From: Annona cherimola | Taxonomy: Eukaryota > Streptophyta > Magnoliopsida > Magnoliales > Annonaceae | Length of the DNA: 64,000 nucleotides | Assembly (NCBI GenBank): GCA_030490835.1 | Contig: CM059975.1 | Span: 3,995,579 to 4,059,578, forward strand | Reading direction: 5' to 3' | Shown: positions 55,691 to 64,000 of the stretch, one piece after another | Layout of the letters: every line of letters begins with the position of its first letter | Numbering within the stretch: position 1 is the first letter of the stretch | Position numbers and translations under genes: made by a program | Notes under the pieces: generated by a model | Seen by the model: only the letters and a program-made list of their open reading frames with translations | Database searches by the model: none | Told to the model about the DNA's origin: nothing

Positions 55691-57617
55691 GTAATGCTTC
55701 ATACAATCACTCTACACACTAACATACGAGTATGAATCACCTCAGCTGAGTGTCAGTGCCGTTGGCCTCTTCTTCTAATTGGCATTTCTGTCACGACGCA
55801 ATCCTGGGGTCGTTGACCACTCTAATTGGGCCACGAACTCGGATCAGTTATACTTCAATGAATTTAATAATTACTACTTCCTTCAATAATATCCAAAATT
55901 TATCACAAATATTCACTGAGTTAATAACAATAATTCCCATTAATTTATTATAAGCCAACAAATAAAAATAAAATGTCTCTGCTACACCATCTTAGCTCAT
56001 TAACCCGCACTATTGGCCATATGCTCTCGCCTCTCCTGAAATTTAAATTACTCAAGAATGAGTTAAATAACTCAGTAAACAATAAATAAACCACGTATGT
56101 AATAGTGTATAATATCATGAAAGCACCATATGAAATGCACAAATCACTGACCCAATGTATAAGGTTATTCACACTGCTCACAATAGAGCAAACTCACAGT
56201 CTTACGGTGCACAACACACAGTCCACAAAGGAACATACCACAGTTCATTAAGGTAATAATACATTGTCCACAAATGGACATTCCAAAGTAGCCTTCTAGC
56301 ATGCATAGGACCTACTAAGGAAATAAATAAAATCAATACACATATCCTCGGGATCCCACATATGCAATTCCGTTCCACTTTGTAATAATCATGATGCATT
56401 ACACACATCATTCTCACTTTCTATGATAATAACTATCTTAACCCAATTAAATATTTTACCAACTAAAATAATTTACCATCCACATTTAATTGGGTGAACC
56501 AACTCACTGAATTTAATTAAATAAATTCAAAAAGAAGCTTCCATCTTAACCCGCAAGTAGCCAAAATTTCAAAATAAACAACCATAAATATTAGACATAG
56601 CATAACTTGCTATTTCCATTTATTTTCCAATAATTCTCAATATTCTCTTTATTTTAATAGCCCATATTATATCAAATCTCACTCTTCTTGTTCCAATAAT
56701 CTTATTAGAGAATAAAATAATTGATTGGAATGCAATTATAAACTCTTGAATCCATCCTCTGTTATAAATCATAATTTAATCTACCCTCCACCAAACCCTA
56801 TTTAATATTTGCTAAACAAAATGTCTATCTATACAATTTATAATTGTCATCACAAGAAATATCGAATAATTAATTTATTAATATATAAATTAGTTATATA
56901 ATTAGTTAATTACTAGCACAAAATATAATTCATATATTTTGTTTATTCGTAAATAACCATATCTCATGTCTAAATCTTTATAGGCCGAATTTAATCAAGA
57001 CTCCAACACGTGTTAGATTCAAGCATGCATATGTTAAATTAACTAATTAAATACAAAGGTTCGTCCTTGGACTTCCGAACATCTATTAAAAACACCAATA
57101 TATATTTTAATAATTATAATGGAAAATACACATAATTTAGAAACACATGTGTATATAAAAATTATAATGGACAAGACACAAACTTCTCATGTTAACAAGC
57201 ATGTTAATAAATTTTATAACATAAAATTCCGTCTCCCATAACAAAATAATATCAACGGCAACACTTTTCTTTTTTTTCTGGCCCCTAACTCTTTCTTTCT
57301 TTGTCACACTATTATCTTAACTTTCATATTTTCTCTTGCACTAAAATTTCCTCCTGAAAATATATGGTTCGGGATTTCCATCTTGTTATAAAATCTGAAT
57401 CTGCATAATATTTTCTACACAACGCTGAACTGAATATTCCGTCCATATATGAATGTGCATATATTTACGTCACTGTCCATGTATGGATGTCATATATATA
57501 TATATATATATATATATGTCACCGTTCGTATAATTATATAAATATATATAATATATTTACATAACCGATACTAAATGTCTTAATCTGCCGTTAAAATATA
57601 TATATATATATATATAT

Positions 57618-57982
57618 GAGGGCTATTCCGGTGCAGCATCACTGCACCGGAACATCGGTGCAGTGGACCCCAAATGGGTCCCACATGATCTACTCCACCC
57701 ATTGTATTTAGAATAATGTATTCTATTATCATACCAATTTTCATCCCAATCAGATACTTTAAAGTTGTTATTTACATCAAACTATTTTATCACGTTGGAT
57801 TTGTACCATTTTCAGATGGGGCCCATATACATATCTGATTGGGTTGAAAATTGGTGTGGTAATAGAATACATTATTCTAAATACAATGGGTGGAGTAGAT
57901 CATGATTTCATAATCATGTGGGGCCCATTTGAGGCCCACTGCACTGCTGTTCCGGTGCAGCGTCACTGCACTGAAACAACAT

Positions 57983-57984
<2 letters not shown>
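57618..57984. mobile_element. foldback element in a (TA)n microsatellite, LTR 1 copy
   Basis: Left end GAGGGCTATTCCGGTGCAGC, right end GCACTGAAACAACATCC; (TA)n on both sides. Internal palindromes include GGGTGGAGTAGATCATGATT. TA-microsatellite flanks recall the rice Micron elements, which target (TA)n; the link is by analogy only. Confidence 0.75.
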
Positions 57985-58038
<54 letters not shown>

Positions 58039-58099
58039 GACGTTATATTGCTTATAACTCACTTTGGAGGTTTCCTTAAAACATATAAATGTATATAAT

Positions 58100-58390
58100 G
58101 GGTGTGTTTGTTTGGGATATAAACATGTCAACCAAAACTTTTCAATCTAAAACTTTTCACTCTCCATAACTACTCTATTTTTTAATTATTTTTTCACATT
58201 TTCCTATACAAACTACCCTACTTTTCAATAATTTCTACACAACTATCTATATAACTAACCTATCTATTTTAACTTTATTCTCTTTACTTCTCATCATTAC
58301 TCCTATTATATCACATCATTTTCTATCAATGTAACAACTTCTATCTCAAAAACTTTTCATCAAAAGTTTTACCCCCAACCAAACACACCC
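58100..58390. mobile_element. Tourist-like MITE inside LTR 1
   Basis: 291 bp, ends GGGTGTGTTTG and CAAACACACCC, flanked by AAT (58097-58099 and 58391-58393). LTR 2 has the empty site once (62737-62739), so it inserted after the LTR element did. Confidence 0.93.
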
Positions 58391-60004
58391 AATATTTCCT
58401 AATATAAAGTACTGATTTTGGAGGTTTTCAATAAATATAGTATATTATACTATATCATAAGGCACCGGTCCGGGGGTTGTACACCGTCCACAAGTGTATA
58501 TATATTTGAGAACCGAACTGGGCACTCAGAGATCTCAATTTTTGGTTTATATATATATAATGCCGGTTCTAATCTGGATGGTTTTAAACCTTTTAAAAAA
58601 AAAATTATATTATAGATATCATACCAGTAATGCTTCCCGACATATAACTTTATCACCAGAAAAATTCTACAACACGATAGCATAACCTGCGTTAATACTA
58701 CAACTCTACTTAAATTCAAATTCCTTTGGTAGTGTATAACTGGTGATGAATATACATATATTATACTGAATTTTTGTTTATATATAATATATACATTCAA
58801 ATATCAGCGATGAAAGCAATGTTTTAAAATGTCATCCATAATATATATATATATATAATATATTTGGTACAAAGTAATAACCGTCCCGGAGGTTTGGGCT
58901 CCTATATAAAAAAACAAAATAATATTATGTATTGCTTAAAGTGCCGGGCCCCAGCCCCTGGATGTTCTCAACTTCATATGAATAATAATAATAAATGAAT
59001 TATCTTAGTGACGCTCAAGTTATGTAACGAAGTGAATTTCGTAAATTCTAATAAATAATAATTAATTAAATAAAACAGTACTTAACCTTGATGACCATAT
59101 CAGAAATATAAAAATTACTTTATACATTCCCCGGTTAACCAATCTGTAATTCATATATGATATAATAGTGCCAAACTAAATCAAATAATCAACTAACACA
59201 ATTTGTAATTAATAATTATATATAATATCTATCAATGCTCGGTCTCACAAATATTATTTCATCAAAATCACCACTATGCTAAATCATTTTCTTATCGCTA
59301 GCCATTCCAATGAAAATCATTAAATAACTAATTTTCACAAGTTATCTCCAAAATAGCTTAATTAATATAATATACGTCACTTTAAAAGAGATTTAATTAT
59401 TTCTTTATTTACCTTTTTGTAAAACCCATGGAGGGATTTTCTGAATGAAATATATTTTGTTTGGTTCTTAATCTCAATCCACAGCAAATTCTTTCTTTCT
59501 CAAATTTTCTCTGTTCACCCTTTCTTTTCTCCCAAATCTCTTTCCATTCATACATCTCCACTTTCCCAACTCCTAATGTAATCACAACCTCCCATTATTC
59601 TCTCTAACAATTTAATTTTAAAATTTAAAATTTAAAAATCACGTCTTATCTCTTTGTGGGTCCCACATAGTTAACTGCTAAAAGAAAAAATTATCTAATT
59701 TTACTAAGATATAATTCGAACCCACTACCTCAACTTTACTTACCATAATTTCTAACCATCTTAGCATTTTAACAATTTGTTTATTTAAATTAATTTTAAT
59801 TTTAATTATAAATTAATTTAAATAAATATATTTGAGTTCCTATTTTTCTTTAAATTATATTGACTCACCTTAGTCAATAAATCAAAGTCAATGAGTCAAT
59901 TCGGCTACCTCAGCTATTTTTACCGACACATCAGACGGTCAAAAATTCAACGTGCCATAATAGTATGCCACGTCAAGTCAACATATTTAAGTCGAGTTAT
60001 TACA

Positions 60005-60016
60005 TTCTCCCCTAAA
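60005..60016 (-). other. polypurine tract
   Basis: The minus strand reads TTTAGGGGAGAA directly before TGTAAT, the first bases of the downstream LTR. This is the usual plus-strand priming site of LTR retroelements. Just upstream, TTCGAGGACAAAACTCTCAT resembles the end of plant Ty3 pol ORFs. Confidence 0.85.
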
Positions 60017-60388
60017 TGAGAGTTTTGTCCTCGAAACTACTCACATACCTGCAAATCTCATGAAATCGGGATAGAGCTCTCACATTTCTTCTTCAAGCTC
60101 CCAAGTAGCTTCGCCTTTGCTATGATTACTCCATTTGTTACTGAGTTGCTTTCAACTCCCTCATCAAATAATTTCAAATTTCAATTTCATGCTTATCTCA
60201 TTATAGGTCCCACTAGAACTAGATGGCAAAATAAAATATATGAATTTAACTTCTCTTAGACCATAGCTTGAACCCACAACCTCACCTTCATAAGCAAAGG
60301 TTTTAACTTTTAACCCACTCAACTTTCAAATCTAGCGCACCCTTGTTACCACCATTAATTATTAAATTCATCTACTAGGCATAACTTT
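60017..60388 (-). other. residual internal domain, no coding capacity
   Basis: About 370 bp between PPT and primer site, AT-rich with no gag, protease, RT, RNase H or integrase motif. 60280-60330 resembles parts of the LTR near 59690-59760 (a frame-like repeat of ACCCACTACCTCAACTTTAC type). Confidence 0.7.
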
Positions 60389-60400
60389 GCTCTGATATCA
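60389..60400 (-). other. primer-binding site for initiator tRNA-Met
   Basis: The minus strand reads TGATATCAGAGC, four bases after the LTR end. The canonical match to the 3' end of initiator tRNA-Met is TGGTATCAGAGC, so there is one mismatch. Confidence 0.85.
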
Positions 60401-60404
60401 TAAC

Positions 60405-62643
60405 TGTCACGACCCAATCCTAGAGTTGTTGACCACTCTAATTGGGCGACGAACCCGGATCAGTTATACTTCAATGAATTTAATAATTAATACTTTATTC
60501 AATAATATCCAAAATTTATCATAAATATCCACTGAGTTAATAGGAATAATTCCCATTAATTTATTACAAGCCAACAAATAAAAATAAATAAATAAAAATA
60601 AAATGTCTCTACTGCACCATCTTAGCGCATTAACCTGCACTATTGACCAAATGCTCTCGCCTCTCCTAAAATTTAAATTACTCAGGAATGAGTTAAATAA
60701 CTCAGTAAGGAAGAAATAAACTAAGTATGTAATGGTGTATAATATCATGAAAGCACCATAGGAAATGCACAAACCACTGACCCAATGTGTAAGGTTATTC
60801 ACACTGCTCACAATAGAGCAAACTCACAGCCTTACAGGGCACAATACACAGTCCACAAAGGGACATACCACAACTCATTAAGGTAATAACACACTGTCCA
60901 CGAATAAACATTCCAAAGTAGCCTTCTAGCATGCATAGGACCTACTAAGGAAATAAATAAAATCAATACACATATCCTCGGGATCCCACATATGCAATTC
61001 CGTTCCACTTTGTAATAATCATGATGCATTACACACATCATTCTCACTTTCTATGATAATAACTATCTTAACCCAATTAAATATTTTACCAACTAAAATA
61101 ATTTACCATCTGCATTTAATTGGGTGAACCAACTCACTGAATTTAATTAAATAAATTTAAAAAGAAGCTTCCATCTTAACCCGCAAGAAGCTTCCATCTT
61201 AACCAGCAAGTAGCCAAAATTTCAAAATGGACAACATAAATATTCGACATAGCATAACTTGCTATTTCCATTTATTTTTCATAATTCTCAATATTCTCTT
61301 TATTTTAATAGCCCATATTATATCAAATCTCACTCTTCTTGTTCCAATAATCTTATTAGAGAATAAAATAATTGATTGGAATGCAATTATAAACTCTTGA
61401 ATCCATCCTCTGTTATAAATCATAATTTAATCTACCCTCCCCATACCCTATTTAATATTTGCTAAACAAAATGTCTATCTATACAATTTATAATTGTCAT
61501 CACAAGGAATATCGAATAATTAATTTATTAATATATAAATTAGTTATATAATTACTAGCACAAAATATAATTCATATATTTTGTTTATTCGTAAATAACC
61601 ATATCTCATGTCTAATCTTTATAGGCCGAATTTAATCAAGACTCAAACACGTGTGTTAGATTCAAGTATGCATATGTTAAATTAACTAATTAAATACAAT
61701 GGTTGGTCCTTGGACTTACGAACGTTTATTAAAAACACCAATATATATTTTAATAATTATAATAGACAATACACATAACTTAGAAACACATGTGTATATA
61801 AAAATTATAATGGACAAGACACAAACTTCTCACGTTAACAAGCATGTTAATAAATTTTATAACATAAAATTCCGTCTCCCATAATAGAATAATATCAACG
61901 GTGACACTTTTTTTTTTTTTGGCCTCTAACTCTTTCTTTCTTTGTCACACTATTATCTTAACTTTCATATTTTCTCTGGCGCCGAAATTTCCTCTTGAAA
62001 ATATATGGTTCGGGATTTCCATCCATTCGCATTTAATATTTTTATTCCATCCTGTTATAAAATCTAAATCTGCATAATATTTTCTACACAACGCTGAACT
62101 GAATATTCCATCCATATATGAATGTGCATATATTTACGTCACCGTCCATGTATGGATGTCTATATATATATGTCACCGTTCGTATAATTATATAAATATA
62201 TATAATATATTTACATAACCGACACTAAGTGTCCTAATCTGCCATTAAAATATATATATATAGGATGCTGTTCCGGTGCAGCATTACTGCACTGGAACAG
62301 CGGTGCAGTAGCCCCAAAATGGGGCCCACATGATCATGAAATCATGATCTACTCCACTCATTGTATTTAGAATAATGTATTCTATTATCATTCCAATTTT
62401 CATCCCAATCAGATACTTTAAAGTTGTTATTTACATCAAACTATTTTATTACGTTGGATTTGTACCATTTTCAGATGGGGCCCATATACATATCTGATTG
62501 GGATGAAAATTGGTATGGTAGTAGAGTACATTATTCTAAATATAATGGGCGGAGTAGATCATGATTTCATGATCATGTGGGCCCCATTTTGGGGCCACTG
62601 TACAGCTGTTCCGGTGCAGCGTCACTGCACCGGAATAGCTCTC

Positions 62644-62674
<31 letters not shown>

Positions 62675-63332
62675 TAAACACGTTATATTGCTTATAACTC
62701 ACTTTGGAGATTTCCTTAAAACATATAAATATATATAATATTTTCTAATATAATGTACTGATTTTGGAGGTTTTCAATAAATATAATATATCATACTATA
62801 TCATAAGGCACCGGTTCGGGGGTTGTAAACCTTCCGCAAGTGTATATATATCTGTGAACCGAACCGGGCCCTCTGATATCTCAATTTCTGGTTAATATAT
62901 ATATTATATATCTATAAAATGTCGGTTCTAATCTGGATGGTTTTAAATCTTTTAAAAATAAAATTATATTATAGATATCATGCCAGTAATGCTTCCCGAC
63001 ATATAACTTTATCACCAGAAAAATTCTACAACACGATAGCATAACCCACGTTAATACCACAACTCTACTTAAATTAAAATTCCCTTGGTAGTGTATAACT
63101 GGCGATGAATATACATATATTATACTGAATTTTTGTTTATCTATAATATATACATTCAAATATCAGCGATGAAAGCAATGTTTTAAAATGTCATCCATAA
63201 TATATATAATATATTTGGTACAAAGTAATAACCATCCCGGATGTTTGGGCTCCCATATGAAAAAAAAACAAAATAATATAATGTATTGCTTAAAGTGTCG
63301 GCCCCCAGCCCCTAGACGTTCTCAACTTCATA

Positions 63333-63386
<54 letters not shown>

Positions 63387-64000
63387 GAATTATCTTAATG
63401 GCGCTCAAGTTATGTAACGAAGTGAATTTCGTAAATTCTAATGCATAATAATTAATTAAATAAAACAGTACTTAACCTTGATGACCATATTAGAAATATA
63501 AAAATTACTTCATACACTCCCGGGTTAACCAATCTGTAATTCATATATGATATAATAGTGCCAAACTAAATCAAATAATCAACTAACACAATCTGTAATT
63601 AATAATTATTTATAATATCTATCAATGCTTAGTCTTACAAATATTATTTCATCAAAATCACCAATATGCTAGATCATTTTCCTATCGCTAGCTGTTCCAG
63701 TGAAAATCATTAAATAACTAATTTTCACAAGTTATCTCCAAAATAGCTTAATTAATATAATATACGTAGCTCTAAAAGAGATTTAATTATTTCTTCACTT
63801 ACCTTTTTGTAAAACCCACATCCCTGATTTTCTGAATGAAATATATTTTGTTTGGTTCCCAATCTCAATCCGCAACAAACTCTTTCTTTCTCAAATTTTC
63901 TCAGTTCACTCTTTCTTTTCTCCCCAAATCTCTTTCCATTCATACATCTCCACTTTCCCAACTCCTAACTTAATAGCAACCTCCCATTACTCTCTCTAAC
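60405..64000 (-). repeat. 5' LTR (minus-strand element), cut by the window end
   Basis: Aligns with LTR 1 from TGTCACGACCC to the last base (64000 corresponds to about 59608), so roughly 400 bp remain outside. A 20-bp local duplication near 61185-61205 (AAGCTTCCATCTTAACC twice) and an expanded (AAT)n at about 63338-63384 are specific to this LTR. Confidence 0.88.
62263..62643. mobile_element. foldback element in microsatellite DNA, LTR 2 copy
   Basis: Same position in the LTR as 57618-57984, but its outer ends are exchanged: GGATGCTGTTCCGG on the left and CCGGAATAGCTCTC on the right. The interior has the same orientation in both LTRs. The right flank is (ATGT)n at about 62646-62674 instead of (TA)n. 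Confidence 0.75.

Larger units (their letters stand above)
55789..60004 (-). repeat. 3' LTR (minus-strand element), 4216 bp
   Basis: The boundaries are TGTCACGAC on the left and GAGTTATTACA on the right; the complement of the latter opens the LTR. It contains nested elements at 57618-57984 and 58100-58390 and (TA)n tracts at about 57490-57516, 57596-57616 and 57985-58034. Opposing short frames, such as the tyrosine/isoleucine runs over (TA)n, are not genes. The expected 5-bp target duplication on this side is ATTTC (55784-55788). Confidence 0.88.
55789..64000 (-). mobile_element. non-autonomous long-LTR retroelement in receptor-kinase intron 3 (runs off window)
   Basis: Two direct repeats starting TGTCACGAC, at 55789 and 60405, lie in the same orientation about 4.6 kb apart. 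On the minus strand each LTR begins TGTAATAACTCG and ends GGTCGTGACA (TG...CA). The first LTR is 55789-60004 (4216 bp); the second runs from 60405 past the window end. Only 400 bp lie between them, with a primer-binding site next to one LTR and a polypurine tract next to the other, but no gag or pol. The LTRs differ at many positions, so the insertion is old. The tRNA-Met primer and PPT context fit a Ty3-type parent (LARD-like), which is inference. Confidence 0.9.

Noticed and set aside
57844..58131. Small proteins with tyrosine-isoleucine runs
   Set aside because: They are translations of a (TA)n microsatellite on both strands.
60464..61047. Membrane-like minus-strand frames in the LTRs
   Set aside because: They recur in both LTRs, differ by substitutions that do not look selected, and match no gag, pol or env domain.

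Overview
This window looks like nuclear DNA of a flowering plant. The background is very AT-rich, genes and gene fragments are GC-rich islands with plant-type introns, and the families present are plant-specific or typical of plants: BAHD acyltransferase, G-type lectin S-receptor kinase, HD-Zip class IV, a BAM-type LRR kinase and a polyol transporter. The acyltransferase carries the DFGGG variant that I associate with cereal agmatine hydroxycinnamoyltransferases, so a monocot or another early-branching angiosperm is my guess; the species cannot be fixed. Most of the window is transposable-element sequence: hAT elements with 8-bp target duplications, Tourist-like MITEs with 3-bp duplications, long foldback MITEs, tRNA-derived SINEs, an RTE LINE tail and a long-LTR retroelement.

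1-5.4 kb: a 5'-truncated RTE-type LINE, a complete SINE with a 12-bp target duplication and a foldback MITE. 5.47-28.4 kb: a tandem segmental duplication. Unit 1 (5474-14967) has one intact single-exon BAHD acyltransferase gene (10167-11504) and a truncated relative. Unit 2 (14968-about 27461) repeats this, enlarged by three hAT insertions whose empty sites survive in unit 1. Its acyltransferase copy is broken by a 532-bp hAT MITE and by a 33-bp palindromic insertion with its own 8-bp target duplication. A third, deleted unit (27461-28380) has lost the acyltransferase altogether.

28.9-37.2 kb: a 1.6-kb Ds-like hAT element that keeps what looks like the first few codons of its transposase, then intergenic DNA with foldbacks and a SINE. 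37.2-39.6 kb: a dense stack of five different tandem-repeat arrays (35, about 40, 29, about 150 and 16 bp) around a minus-strand TATA box. 39.7-42.1 kb: a mosaic of fragments from at least six unrelated genes (histone H2A, MYND-finger F-box, polyol transporter, EXO70, BAM-type receptor kinase, HD-Zip IV), all on the minus strand. This is the signature of gene-fragment capture by a transposon. 42.1-52.6 kb: MITE-rich intergenic DNA with another hAT element.

52.9-64 kb: the first three exons of a G-type lectin S-receptor-like kinase. Its third intron holds a minus-strand LTR element with 4.2-kb LTRs but only 400 bp between them, keeping a tRNA-Met primer site and a polypurine tract and no coding capacity. 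The kinase exons would lie beyond the window if the gene is still whole. The only genes with good evidence of function are the acyltransferase at 10.2 kb (probably phenolamide synthesis) and, with reservation, the receptor kinase; both belong to families commonly linked to defence.
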